This document shows, piece after piece, positions 9,249 through 17,914 of a stretch of DNA of 64,000 nt. The notes beneath the pieces were generated by a model. That model did no database searches, was not told where the DNA came from, and saw only the letters and a list, made by a program, of their open reading frames with translations. Each line of letters begins with the position of its first letter. Positions within the stretch are counted from its first letter, which is position 1. This DNA is from Candidatus Eiseniibacteriota bacterium (GTDB lineage Bacteria; Eisenbacteria; RBG-16-71-46; CAIMUX01). The position numbers were made by a program, and so were the translations under genes. The stretch lies in contig JACKCR010000003.1 of assembly GCA_020633975.1 (NCBI GenBank), positions 62,001-126,000 on the forward strand, given 5' to 3'.

Positions 9249-10043
9249 TCACGAGACCGACAGAGTCTCGTTCTGGGAACCGCTCTCGGAACCAGCAGTA
9301 CCGTTGACACTGCTGCCGGCGGCGCCGTTCACGCTGCTGTCGGCACTACCGTTGGCTCTCTGATCAACCGATGACATCGCGTCGAGACCGTCGTCCTCGC
9401 TCCGGTTCTTCGACGACACTTGACGGAAGTAGTCCTCGGCCTGCCGCGGATCGTCGGCGTGGAGGATCTGGAGTGCGTAGTAGCTCGCGCGGTAGGCTTC
9501 CCGCCACGGCCGCTTCCCCACCTCGACAGCGTTCTTCGCCGCGTCGAAGTGGTCCCGTGCTTCCTCATAGCGCGCCTGCACGCCCTTCGCTTCTTCGAGC
9601 ACGACAGATAGATCCGCACCGGCGGATGCGAGCTGCTCCTCGGGCACCTGCGCCAGCTGCGCGAGGATCTTGTCACCAGCCTTGATCAGCTCTGACGTCG
9701 GCACCTTGGAAACGTAGCCGTATCCGTCAGGGAAGTAGGCCCGGTAGCGTGGTGCGGAGCGATCTTCTTGCACCACGCCGAGGACCGCGTAGGCGAAGTC
9801 GCGGATCCCCCTTTCTACCTGACGGCGACCACGCGTCCAGTAGGCGGTGGACTCGACGAGCACGAGCTGTGCTTCGTCCCGGGCGGTGATCAGTGCGGCG
9901 AACGCGTTGTGCGCTGCCTCGAACTTGGCGAGGATCTCTGGATTGAGCTGAACGATGCGGGCGGCGCGAAGCAGAACCAAGTGGAAGACGCTATAGATCA
10001 TGAGGATCCGGTTGGGAGAAGTCGTAAGAGACGGGGTCCGCAT
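9249..10043 (-). CDS. Hypothetical coiled-coil protein, 264 aa
   Basis: Unrecognised protein that opens the peptidase operon. The start is well supported by AAGGAGG six bases before the ATG at 10043. The predicted structure is mostly alpha-helical (LNPEILAKFEAAHNAFAALI, YEEARDHFDAAKNAVEVG), with a Tyr/Arg-rich middle (APRYRAYFPDGYGYVSK). The last 40 residues are a low-complexity Asn/Gly/Ser tail with three 8-residue repeats, consistent with a flexible linker or tail. There is no signal peptide, although residues 15-30 (MIYSVFHLVLLRAARIV) are moderately hydrophobic. It could be a structural or scaffold protein of a small particle or effector complex; this is speculation. Confidence 0.75.
   Translation of the reverse strand: MRTPSLTTSPNRILMIYSVFHLVLLRAARIVQLNPEILAKFEAAHNAFAALITARDEAQLVLVESTAYWTRGRRQVERGIRDFAYAVLGVVQEDRSAPRYRAYFPDGYGYVSKVPTSELIKAGDKILAQLAQVPEEQLASAGADLSVVLEEAKGVQARYEEARDHFDAAKNAVEVGKRPWREAYRASYYALQILHADDPRQAEDYFRQVSSKNRSEDDGLDAMSSVDQRANGSADSSVNGAAGSSVNGTAGSESGSQNETLSVS
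9282..9353 (-). repeat. Three 24-bp coding repeats
   Basis: Three consecutive 24-base units encode NGSADSSV, NGAAGSSV and NGTAGSES near the C-terminus of the 264-aa protein. The bases vary at third positions, so this is an older duplication under protein-level constraint, or a slippage-prone tail. Confidence 0.7.
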
Positions 10044-10815
10044 GGTAAGCCTCCTTGTACACTTGCACGGGAACCGAACTAGGTGGTGTTCACCGATGTC
10101 CTCCGAGAAACGTCGATCTTTCGTTCGGGATTGAACCCGGTGACTCCGGATTCACCCTAACTGACGAATCCCGAGCGCCAAGGTTCGGTGGAAAGTGAGA
10201 TCGTTTCGACTTTTCTTGGTAGGTTCGTTGGGATGCGCGGACTTTGCGACCTCGCCGGTGCATCGATTGGTCTGCCGCGACACCGAAACCTGGGTTCGCG
10301 AACCGCATTCACGCGTACTTGCGTCGTCGGAATGCGTTCCGAGCGTTCCCCGAACCGGGACCGGCGTTCGGGAACGCATTCCGGCCCCTCAGTCCCGCTT
10401 GAATGCGCGTCCCGCTTCGATTCCGGGCGGGTGTTCCCGGTGTGATGCGGGATGGGAACGCCTTCCAGGCGCGCAGCCCCGGAGGACTTCGCTCCCCACC
10501 TGCGTGCGGGCTGCACCTTCCGGCCGTGAGTGAACGTCCGGAACGCATTCCGGGCGCACATCCCCACGGGACTGCGGAGCCAGCCTCTGTTCGGAAGGCT
10601 TGCTCTCCTCGTGCAAGGGTGCCGGACCGCGTTCCGGCACTTCCGCGACACCTCGGACCACGACGCGCCTTCTATCTGGGCGCGTTCTCCCCGGTCGGAA
10701 CGACGCGGGAACGCGGGCGGGCCGCGCATCCAGGTGGGACTGCGCGGCGAGAATGCGTTTCGGACGGCCCGAGACGGCTGCGCGCGCGACGATCGCACGT
10801 GCCGGGCCGACCTCC
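10044..10815. other. 772-bp gene-free interval
   Basis: I find no convincing gene here. Frames on both strands are short or made of repeat-encoded Arg/Pro/Gly-rich peptides with no ribosome site. The first part has a CTCGGGATT...AATCCCGAA inverted repeat near 10122-10176, and the rest is occupied by the mosaic repeat at 10328-10790. The ribosome site and promoter of the peptidase operon should lie at its left end. Confidence 0.65.
10328..10790. repeat. Mosaic palindromic repeat, ~84-bp period
   Basis: The 12-mer GGAACGCATTCC or its variants begin at 10371, 10455, 10540, 10624 and 10708, giving spacings of 84, 85, 84 and 84. The first is also the right arm of a perfect 13-bp inverted repeat with 10328-10340. 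A second module resembling GCGCATCC-n-GGGACTGCG follows in units 2, 3 and 5 and occurs inverted in unit 1. Units 2 and 3 agree at about 26 of their first 30 bases; the rest is diverged. It is not a CRISPR array, because unit-to-unit conservation is patchy and there are no uniform spacers. Confidence 0.65.
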
Positions 10816-11718
10816 CTACCGGTACGTCGACTTGATCTGCCCCCACCCGGTCTCGATCACCGGTGTCGCACATGGGAACGGATCGCACGTCGTGTCATCA
10901 CCGAGGTACTCACCACCGGCCAGACCACACAGGACCTCGGAGATGACCTGACAAACCAAGCCGTCGGCGAGACAGCAGGCACCGTCGGGCTCCGAGTCAC
11001 AGATGACCGTGTCGCAGTCGGTCCCTTCGCCTTGGAACTCGCCTCCAACTGCGTCGCATAGGCCGGGGAGTTCGATCGTACACGAACCATCGGAGAAGCA
11101 GCACGCTCCGGGACTTGGCGGTTCGGGGCAGTACACGTCGCCGTCAGTGAAGAAGCCGAAACGGCCGAGTCCCGCGATCGGATCGAGAATCGAGGGTACG
11201 CTGTCATCCGCAAAGAACGCACCCTGGGTGGGGTGCGGGACGAGGTCGAGCGTCGACGGGAGACCGTAGTAGTCGTAGGCGGCCATCCAGTAGATGTCGA
11301 CGACAGGATCGGTCTGCGCTGTCTGCCAGGTGATCGCCGTCCCCTCGCCCGGGTTCGGCCAGCTGTTCGTCGGAAGCTCGAAGTCACCGCAAGGGCCGTA
11401 CGCGACGATCGTGATCTCGGACGGATCGTAGTCGAGCCCGAAGACGGTGCCGACGAGCCTCGGTGCGGCACTGAAGCTCGCGATGACGCTGAGGACGATC
11501 GTGTTCGTGTCAGTGTAGGAGCTGATTCCGTCGTGGCATGGAGCGATCCCGCTACCGCAGTAGGAGTCCTGGTCGGTCGTGTAGTCGACGTCGGACTGGT
11601 AGACCACGTTGAGGTATCCGTTGGCGTTCGGCCCGGCGTGGGCGGCGTCGAGTGCCGCGCTGAGGGCTCCGCAGCCGAAAACCCCGGCCAACAGAATCGA
11701 GGATAGGGGTCGGTTCAT
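10816..11718 (-). CDS. Secreted Cys-repeat protein with WGxIKxxYR tail (copy 1)
   Basis: 300-aa exported protein of unknown function. The ATG at 11718 is preceded by AAGGGGAG. A signal peptide (LLAGVFGCGALSAALDAAHA) is followed by a domain of about 170 residues (TDQDSYCGSG ... GRFGFFTDGD) that is shared with the gene at 32117-33046. Two cysteine-rich repeats come next (GACCFSDGSCTIELPGLCDA and GACCLADGLVCQVISEVLCG), each closing with a D-C-D or T-C-D turn. The chain ends GWGQIKSTYR. Its last nine residues match the tails of two other secreted proteins in the window. Probably surface-exposed; the Cys repeats likely form disulfide-linked mini-domains. A related domain type is widespread in environmental bacteria but has no known activity. 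Confidence 0.82.
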   Translation of the reverse strand: MNRPLSSILLAGVFGCGALSAALDAAHAGPNANGYLNVVYQSDVDYTTDQDSYCGSGIAPCHDGISSYTDTNTIVLSVIASFSAAPRLVGTVFGLDYDPSEITIVAYGPCGDFELPTNSWPNPGEGTAITWQTAQTDPVVDIYWMAAYDYYGLPSTLDLVPHPTQGAFFADDSVPSILDPIAGLGRFGFFTDGDVYCPEPPSPGACCFSDGSCTIELPGLCDAVGGEFQGEGTDCDTVICDSEPDGACCLADGLVCQVISEVLCGLAGGEYLGDDTTCDPFPCATPVIETGWGQIKSTYR

Positions 11719-11998
11719 GATCTGGTCTCCCCTTGCGGTAGTCAGACTACGGACAGAGTTCACGCCACCGTCTCACTCGACACCAGCGCGGCCTCGCGAG
11801 CCCAGGTGTCGGGTGGCTGAGAGCTATGGGCGAGGGGGGCACCCACCGTGGTCGACACGACCACGGCTTCAATGGTAGCACGCCGTCGCCATCGACGGCT
11901 CGAGGGACGGAAGAGGCAATGCCATTGGCGACGTTTGAGTGATCGCGGCCGCGAAACCGACCCTGTACCATGGCGCCCATGCACAGGGGGTCTGTCCG

Positions 11999-12937
11999 GT
12001 GAGGAAAGAGCAGCGTTTCCACGTGGTCTTCGAGGACCGCTGGCTGATCGTGGTCGACAAGTCGGCGCGACTCCTCACCGTGCCTACCGATCGGCGCGAG
12101 GACGACACCCTGGTGGACCTCCTCGACCGCTACCTCTCCCGGAGCAGCGGAGGCAAACGTCGCGGAGCCCCGCGTCGCGACCGCGAACGCTACTCTCGCG
12201 ACTCGCGTCCTCTCCGCGCCCGTGCCGTCGAGGTCGTCCATCGTCTCGACCGCGACACGTCCGGGCTCATCATCTTCGCGAAGGACCCGGACACCGCCGA
12301 CGCACTCCGCGCACAGTTCCGCGACCACAGCGCGGACAGGATCTACCTCGCGCTCGTGTCCGGCTTGGTCGAGAAGGACGAGGGAACCTTCGACACCTAC
12401 ATGGCGACAAACTCCGGCCTCCACCGCTACTCGACCACGAAACGCGGCGCCGGCGAGCGGGCGATCACGCACTACCGGGTTCGAATGCGCGGGACGGACA
12501 TGACCGCCGTCGACGTCAAACTCGAGACGGGACGTCGCAACCAGATCCGTGTTCACTTCGCAGAAGCCGGACACCCGGTGCTGGGCGATCGCCGGTACGG
12601 GAAGGCCGGGGAAGCTCATCCGCACTGGCCACCGAGCCGCCTCGCGCTCCACGCCTGGGTACTGACCTTGAATCACCCGGCGACCGGAGAGCGGATCCGC
12701 TGGGAGAGTCAGCTGCCGACGCTCTTCCGGTCGTTCATGACCCGGCAGGAGCAGCGGGCGCGGAGTCGGAGCAAGGCGCGGAGGGCTGAGGGGCGAGAGA
12801 ACGAGGAGCGGGAGAGCGAGGCTCGAGGAAACGATGCTCGTAGGAACGAGGTGCGGGGGCGTGAGGGGCGAAGAAAGGCGGGACCGGCGAGCGAAGGTCA
12901 GACGACGACTAGGCGACGCAAGCCGTCGTCGAATTGA
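11999..12937 (+). CDS. RluA-family pseudouridine synthase
   Basis: 312-aa RNA-modifying enzyme that converts uridine to pseudouridine, probably in 23S rRNA. The family signature with the catalytic Asp is present: VVHRLDRDTSGLIIFAK. The RRNQIRVHFAEAGHPVLGD motif in the second half is also typical. There is no N-terminal S4 domain. The GTG at 11999 (PVRKEQRFHVVFEDRW) with AGGGGGT upstream is preferred; an earlier GTG at 11939 adds 20 unlikely residues. After about residue 250 comes an extra tail of alternating Arg, Glu and Asn (ARRAEGRENEERESEARGND), which is unusual and may bind RNA or be disordered. Exact target position is unknown. Confidence 0.9.
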   Translation: MRKEQRFHVVFEDRWLIVVDKSARLLTVPTDRREDDTLVDLLDRYLSRSSGGKRRGAPRRDRERYSRDSRPLRARAVEVVHRLDRDTSGLIIFAKDPDTADALRAQFRDHSADRIYLALVSGLVEKDEGTFDTYMATNSGLHRYSTTKRGAGERAITHYRVRMRGTDMTAVDVKLETGRRNQIRVHFAEAGHPVLGDRRYGKAGEAHPHWPPSRLALHAWVLTLNHPATGERIRWESQLPTLFRSFMTRQEQRARSRSKARRAEGRENEERESEARGNDARRNEVRGREGRRKAGPASEGQTTTRRRKPSSN

Positions 12938-13045
12938 AGTGGGAGTCTCGACCGACAGGTCAGTACGAACGGTTCGCGTTCATCAACCTCGCCTTCGGTG
13001 CCGCTAGTCGTCCCGCGAACCAAAGCCCCCCAAGGCGAACCGCCC

Positions 13046-14959
13046 TCACCGTCGAACCCGAACGGGGGCCACGGCCACCGACTTCCCCCCCACGTCGAGC
13101 CGCGCAATGTACGCCCCCGACGCCAACCGCCGCCCACCCGACATGGTCCCACTCCAGTCGAGCTCTTGCGGAATCGCGTCGACCTGGCCGGTCCAGATGC
13201 GGGCGACCACCCGACCCGAAACGTCGTAGAGGCTGAGACGCGCGCGCTGTCCGACTCCGGCAACCGAGTGGGGCGTGTGGCCGAGGAGCCGGAACCGGAT
13301 CCGGCCCGGTTCGCTCGAAGGCATCGCGACGAGACGCAGTTCCTCGCTGGCGGCGGAGATCTGCGTGTCGGTTGCCAGCGAGACGCGCACAGCATTGGAT
13401 GTGAGTTCCGTGGTTCTGCCGTCGCGTCCGTCCACCTCCTCGCCTCTCCACGGGTTGGGGAGATCACAGCCGATCTCGAGTCCGGTGAGGGCCGAGATCC
13501 GTCCGCAGAGATCCTCGTACACGACTGCGGTCTCTCCATAGAGACCTCCCTCGCAGAGGTTCGTTTGCTCGAACGGATCGGAGACGAGGTCGTAGAAGGC
13601 TTGGTCCGTGACCTCGAACTCCGCCACGCCATGTCCGGGGTCCGGCGTTCCATCGATGTTGGAGAAGAGGATCAGCTTGTAGGAGTGTAGGACCTTGCCG
13701 TCTGCATCCCGTTCCAACTGCCGCATCATCTTGCCGCTCGCACCGATCAGCCTCGATTCGGCAAACACGGAGGTGCGTGTGTCCACGGCAGTGCCCTTCA
13801 GGATCGGGAGGAAGCTCACGGAGTCGGTAGCCCGGCCGTCGCCCAGGGATCTGCGCAGGTACCGTGGGTACTGCGCGCCGACCATGAGTTCGAGAGTCGT
13901 CCCGTAGATGTCGGTAACACTGACGAGTGCATCGCTCCGTCGGCCTCCGTTCGCGACGCCGTAGCCAGCTGCGATGAGAGGAACGTGGATGCCTCCTTCG
14001 TAGAGCGTCTGCTTCGCGTGGTCCGGATCGAACGGAGAGACGGTCACTTCCTTGGGCGTACCGTTGTCCCCGAAGAAGATGATCGTCGTTCGCTCGAGCA
14101 CGTCGCCGGGCATGGCATCGAGAGCGGCAACGAGTCGGCCGATCTCTCGGTCCATCGCTTCGAGCATCGCGAGGAAACAAGGCCTTGGCCTCAGGGTGCA
14201 GTCCACACCGAGTAGGTTCCGGGAGTGTAGTGACGCAGGTGGCTTGTGATAGGGCGAGTGGGGCGCGTTGAAGGCCAGCCACATGAACCAAGGCTTCTCC
14301 TCGAACTCCGTCTGGCCGATCCAAGCGAGGGCGTCGTCGACGTTGGCAGTGGTCGCGTAGCGAGTGTCGCGGAACATCGAACCATTCTCAGTGCGATCCC
14401 AATCGAAGTAGCTCTGTCCGGTGCTGACATTGAAGAGCGAACCGGAGTAGTGGCTGTAGCCGGCGTCATTCGGAGCGTGGACGAGCTCGTCGTAGGTTGG
14501 CGCCGTACTTATGTGCCACTTCCCGATTGCGGCGGTCCCGACGGTGTTGGCGCCGAAGATGTCGCACAGCGTCCGAGGAAGTAGCTTCTCGTACTGCAGG
14601 TCGATCCCCATGGTTGGAGGATGCGGAGGCAGCGGAACGATGCCGAGGACGCCGGTACGAAACGCGTATCGCCCCGTCTGTGTCGTTGCCCGAGTCGGCG
14701 AACACGCGGGGCTGGCCCAAGCGTTCGTGAACGTGACCCCGCGCGCGGCGAGTGCGTCGAGGTTCGGCAATGGAGGCAAGTCTGGGATGTCCCACAGGCC
14801 CCCCTGGTCGTAGAGCGTGAGAAGGTCGACTCCCACGTCGTCTCCGACGATCACGAGAACGTTGTTCTCGGGAGTCGCGACGCTTCCGGCAGCAGATGCA
14901 AAGTCAGGCGAGAGAGAAACCGACAAAGCAAAAACCAGAAAGGTCAAGGCAAGCCGCAT
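13046..14959 (-). CDS. Exported sulfatase with FlgD-like C-terminal domain
   Basis: 637-aa secreted sulfatase of the alkaline phosphatase superfamily (PF00884). It starts at ATG 14959 after GGGAGGGG, with signal peptide MRLALTFLVFALSVSLSPD. Asp residues of the calcium site are in VLVIVGDDVGVD. The C-x-P-x-R formylglycine motif is at Cys86 (SPACSPTRATTQTGRY), so activity needs an FGE-type maturase encoded elsewhere. Further metal-site residues lie in FFGDNGTPKEV. After about residue 560 there is a FlgD-type Ig domain (LSLYDVSGRVVARI ... LASGAYIARLD) ending VRVRR, which probably anchors the enzyme at the surface. Likely substrate is a sulfated polysaccharide or glycan, not identifiable here. 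Confidence 0.92.
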   Translation of the reverse strand: MRLALTFLVFALSVSLSPDFASAAGSVATPENNVLVIVGDDVGVDLLTLYDQGGLWDIPDLPPLPNLDALAARGVTFTNAWASPACSPTRATTQTGRYAFRTGVLGIVPLPPHPPTMGIDLQYEKLLPRTLCDIFGANTVGTAAIGKWHISTAPTYDELVHAPNDAGYSHYSGSLFNVSTGQSYFDWDRTENGSMFRDTRYATTANVDDALAWIGQTEFEEKPWFMWLAFNAPHSPYHKPPASLHSRNLLGVDCTLRPRPCFLAMLEAMDREIGRLVAALDAMPGDVLERTTIIFFGDNGTPKEVTVSPFDPDHAKQTLYEGGIHVPLIAAGYGVANGGRRSDALVSVTDIYGTTLELMVGAQYPRYLRRSLGDGRATDSVSFLPILKGTAVDTRTSVFAESRLIGASGKMMRQLERDADGKVLHSYKLILFSNIDGTPDPGHGVAEFEVTDQAFYDLVSDPFEQTNLCEGGLYGETAVVYEDLCGRISALTGLEIGCDLPNPWRGEEVDGRDGRTTELTSNAVRVSLATDTQISAASEELRLVAMPSSEPGRIRFRLLGHTPHSVAGVGQRARLSLYDVSGRVVARIWTGQVDAIPQELDWSGTMSGGRRLASGAYIARLDVGGKSVAVAPVRVRR

Positions 14960-15160
14960 CGTACCCCTCCCAGATGCTGTGCCCCTCGGCTCCTGGCGAC
15001 GTCGGCCACGCACAGTGGTGACAATCGAGGTGCCGAAGAGGATACCAGAGGGGCGGGCTTGCAACTCAAGACTTCGTGAGGGGGCGAGAAAAATCATTGG
15101 GCGATCCCGACGCTGGGGACTCGGTCGAGGCTCGGGCCTCCCGGGGACAGGTGAAGCGCT

Positions 15161-16534
15161 CTACCTGGGTGGTTCGAGGCGGTAGATCGCGAACGTCCCG
15201 TCCCGCTCGAGGCTCGCCCCCACGTCAGGCGAGATTCCCTCCAGCCAAGCCAACCCGCTTCCCGGACGGTGCTCCTCTGCGCCGGTCCCCCCGCGCATGG
15301 ACCGCAGCGCCGTCTGGATCGGCTTGTCGTCGACGAGGTAGACCCGCCCGGGCCCCTGAAGGTAGAAGTCCAGTTGGGGGCGAGTGACCCACTCGAACAC
15401 GACGCACCGGTCTGAGTTCAAGGTCCCGGCGCTGTAGTAGTTGCACGCGACGGCGAGGCCCCATGAAGCGAGGAGCAGATCATCCGCCGAACTCTCCTCG
15501 ATCCACTCGGTCGCGACAGACCGGAACTCGTCCGCCCGGTGGCGCAGCGGGGTCACCCACCAAGCCGAGGAAAGCGTGATGTAGACGAGAGCGAACCCCA
15601 CGAGCAGTGTCCGCCTCACTGACGCACGCGGGATCCTCGAGAGAACGGGTCCCGCGGCGAGTGCAGCCAGTACCGCGATCCACGGATAGAGCGTGATGAC
15701 GTAGGAGTCCGTGTACGTCGGCTGCAGGAAGTGATTCCAAAGCGGGAACGGGACGAGGAGGAGAAAGATGAGAGCGAGGATCCGCTCTCGTACGAGCGCA
15801 CGACCGAATCCGAGAATCGCGAGGGGCAGCGCGAGATGAAGGGAACCGGCCAGGTGGTAGATTCCGCGCCCCAGGAACCTGACCAGGGACATGTCCCCGA
15901 TGGTCTTCGTCCCCAGGTTCTTGCCCGCGACGAAGATTCCCATCCGGCCCCAGAAGTACTCTTGGTAGACCAGCGCAATGGACGGCAGGTAGACGAGTGC
16001 CGCAAAGAGCGCGGTGACGAGCAGCGACCGGAGCGGCACACGCTTCCAGACGGCCAGCACGAGGTAGAAGGGCAAGGTGAGTAAGACGGACGATGGATAC
16101 ACCAGCATCGCCAGGCCGAACATCGCGCCGGATCGACGGAACTTTCGATCCCAGAACCACACCTGCGAGAGCGTCACCAAACTCGTGTGAACGATGTAGG
16201 TGTCGGCGACGGTTCCGAAGAACCACCCGACGCCGGAAAACACGACGACTCCTGCGGCGAGACACCCTTGCTCCTGTGTCAGTCCGAAGTGACGAGCAAG
16301 ACGGAATGTGCTTACGGCCAAGAGAGCTCCAAAGAACCCCGACATCAGGCCGAGCGCGACGATCGCCTGCACGCCAACGAACTTCAGGAGCTGGGCAACG
16401 GCGGCGGCCATCGCGAAGTACCCCACGAAGACAGCGCGGTCGTGGAGATCCCAGTGACTCGCCTGGTACACGTTCTCCACGGCGTCGCCCGAGGGTAGAG
16501 ACCGGAACACGGTGGCGCCGAGAAAGAGGAGCAC
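15161..16534 (-). CDS. GT-C type membrane glycosyltransferase (ArnT/PMT-like)
   Basis: 457-aa polytopic membrane protein with about ten hydrophobic segments, matching the size and profile of GT39/GT83-like transferases that use polyprenyl-phosphate sugars. An early acidic residue in FRSLPSGDAVENVYQ resembles the first periplasmic-loop Asp of this fold. The soluble C-terminal part (about 330-457) is a small periplasmic domain. The start is uncertain: GTG at 16534 lies inside the first membrane helix, and the frame stays open upstream (DDRKIERWIFVLV) into the end of the SMR gene, so the true start is probably 50-90 bases earlier at a non-ATG codon. With the GT2 and the carrier it forms a plausible lipid-linked sugar transfer module. 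Confidence 0.78.
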   Translation of the reverse strand: MLLFLGATVFRSLPSGDAVENVYQASHWDLHDRAVFVGYFAMAAAVAQLLKFVGVQAIVALGLMSGFFGALLAVSTFRLARHFGLTQEQGCLAAGVVVFSGVGWFFGTVADTYIVHTSLVTLSQVWFWDRKFRRSGAMFGLAMLVYPSSVLLTLPFYLVLAVWKRVPLRSLLVTALFAALVYLPSIALVYQEYFWGRMGIFVAGKNLGTKTIGDMSLVRFLGRGIYHLAGSLHLALPLAILGFGRALVRERILALIFLLLVPFPLWNHFLQPTYTDSYVITLYPWIAVLAALAAGPVLSRIPRASVRRTLLVGFALVYITLSSAWWVTPLRHRADEFRSVATEWIEESSADDLLLASWGLAVACNYYSAGTLNSDRCVVFEWVTRPQLDFYLQGPGRVYLVDDKPIQTALRSMRGGTGAEEHRPGSGLAWLEGISPDVGASLERDGTFAIYRLEPPR

Positions 16535-16605
16535 GAGGACGAAGATCCATCGCTCGATCTTCCGGTCGTCGTCAGGGGCTTGGAGAGCGTGGGAGCCCGG
16601 CGAGT

Positions 16606-16971
16606 CTAGCCTTTGACGAGAATGCAGAGCGCGAGGCCTCCGAGGATGAGCCCGATCCCGATCGTCCGTACGACCGGAATCTGTTCACCCAAATAGAGAT
16701 TCGAGGCGATCATGACGAAGACGAACGTCAGCGCGGTGAACGGATACGCAGCATTCAGGGGGAGCTTGGATAGCCCGACGAGCCAGAGAACCGTACTGAA
16801 TGCATAGAGGACGAGCCCCACGATGACCGTCGGATTGAACAGCATCGCGATCGCGGTGTCGACTGGTCCCTGCGCCTCTTGCACCCGAGGCACGAGCGCG
16901 CCCTTGCGGAACAGCACTTGTCCGACGCTCGCTGCCATCGCCGAAACGAACAGGTAGAGGTAGGAGAGCAT
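16606..16971 (-). CDS. SMR/EamA-type small membrane protein (ArnE-like carrier)
   Basis: 121-aa protein with four membrane helices, the size of small multidrug resistance and ArnE/ArnF proteins. Features include the N-terminal helix LSYLYLFVSAMAASVGQVLF and the conserved PLNAAYPFTALTFVFVMIAS stretch typical of this fold. Its ATG overlaps the stop of the upstream GT2 gene by one base (TGATG). Given that coupling, the likely role is flipping an undecaprenyl-phosphate-linked sugar across the inner membrane and not drug export, by analogy with ArnE. Confidence 0.85.
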   Translation of the reverse strand: MLSYLYLFVSAMAASVGQVLFRKGALVPRVQEAQGPVDTAIAMLFNPTVIVGLVLYAFSTVLWLVGLSKLPLNAAYPFTALTFVFVMIASNLYLGEQIPVVRTIGIGLILGGLALCILVKG

Positions 16972-17696
16972 CAGAAACTCCCAGCTCCCGGAACCGCGCC
17001 TCGTTCTCGGAGCTTGCCCCGCAGGCGGAAGAGCTCCCGGAAGGCCCGAGCGATCACCCGCAGGTTGGCTCCGGTCTGCTTGCCAGCCGTTCGAGGCAGG
17101 TGCTGCACTCCCACCTGGTGGATCGACTTCCGGTTCTTCCGAAGCTTGACCAGCAACTCGGTGCTGATGAAGGCTCCAGTGGACTCGAGCTCGATCCCTT
17201 CGAGGGAGGACCGACGCATGAGCTTGAACGCACAGTCGATGTCCGTCACCCGGAGATCGAACATCGAACTCACCAGCTGCTTCCAGGCCCAGGCATTGAA
17301 CCTGCGCACCGCTGGATCCTTCCGGTCGATCCGGAAGCCGATGACGGCGTCGTTCGTCTCGATATGGGGGAGCAGCGTCGCGATCTGCGACACGTCGAAC
17401 TGATTGTCTCCGTCCGTGAAGAAGATGTAGTCGAGTCGACTTTCCTCGATCCCGTGGGCCACCGCAGCCCCGTACCCGAGGTTCGTCGGGTGATGAACGG
17501 GCCGCACGTGCGGATCACGCTCCGCGAGCTCGTCCGCCAGAGCGCCGGTACCGTCCGAGCTTCCGTCATCGACGATCAGAATCTCGTAGTCGTCTGCGAT
17601 CGTCGGAAGCACCGCCGACAGCGACGCGTACATCTTCGGTAGGTTCTCGACTTCATTGTAGGCCGGGAAGAATGCAGAGATGGAGCTCAGGCGCAT
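16971..17696 (-). CDS. Family 2 glycosyltransferase (polyprenyl-P hexosyltransferase-like)
   Basis: 241-aa cytoplasmic GT-A glycosyltransferase of the DPM1/ArnC type. The nucleotide-sugar site is visible in EILIVDDGSSDGT and the metal-binding acidic motif in FFTDGDNQFD. There is an amphipathic, Arg-rich C-terminus and no long membrane tail, unlike ArnC itself. I use ATG at 17696 (MRLSSISAFFPAYNE); GCGGAGG lies about 12 bases upstream, and the ATG at 17708 would overlap it. It would load a sugar onto undecaprenyl phosphate for the downstream carrier and membrane transferase. The sugar is unknown. Confidence 0.88.
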   Translation of the reverse strand: MRLSSISAFFPAYNEVENLPKMYASLSAVLPTIADDYEILIVDDGSSDGTGALADELAERDPHVRPVHHPTNLGYGAAVAHGIEESRLDYIFFTDGDNQFDVSQIATLLPHIETNDAVIGFRIDRKDPAVRRFNAWAWKQLVSSMFDLRVTDIDCAFKLMRRSSLEGIELESTGAFISTELLVKLRKNRKSIHQVGVQHLPRTAGKQTGANLRVIARAFRELFRLRGKLRERGAVPGAGSF

Positions 17697-17914
17697 GGTG
17701 ACGAACATCCTCCGCAAATGGATGGGATGCCTCGAAAAGGCAGCCGTCCGCTACGAGACGACTACTCGGTTCGCGTTCGATCAGCACTCGCCGGTTCTGG
17801 AGTCACAGGTCGGAAAGGGAACATGGCGCCCGTCAAGCCTGACGACGCCCCTCTCTGAGTTCCCAGGATGAGTATGACAAACGGCTGGCCCCTAGACCAG
17901 AGAACGTTCGACGG

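Noticed and set aside
10122-10140. T-arm-like GGGTTCAATCCC on the minus strand
   Set aside because: The loop has six bases, no acceptor stem, anticodon arm or CCA could be built around it, so it is not a tRNA.
10328-10790. CRISPR array
   Set aside because: Spacing is regular, but the repeated core is only about 12-30 bp, degenerate and partly inverted; there are no uniform repeats, spacers or cas genes.
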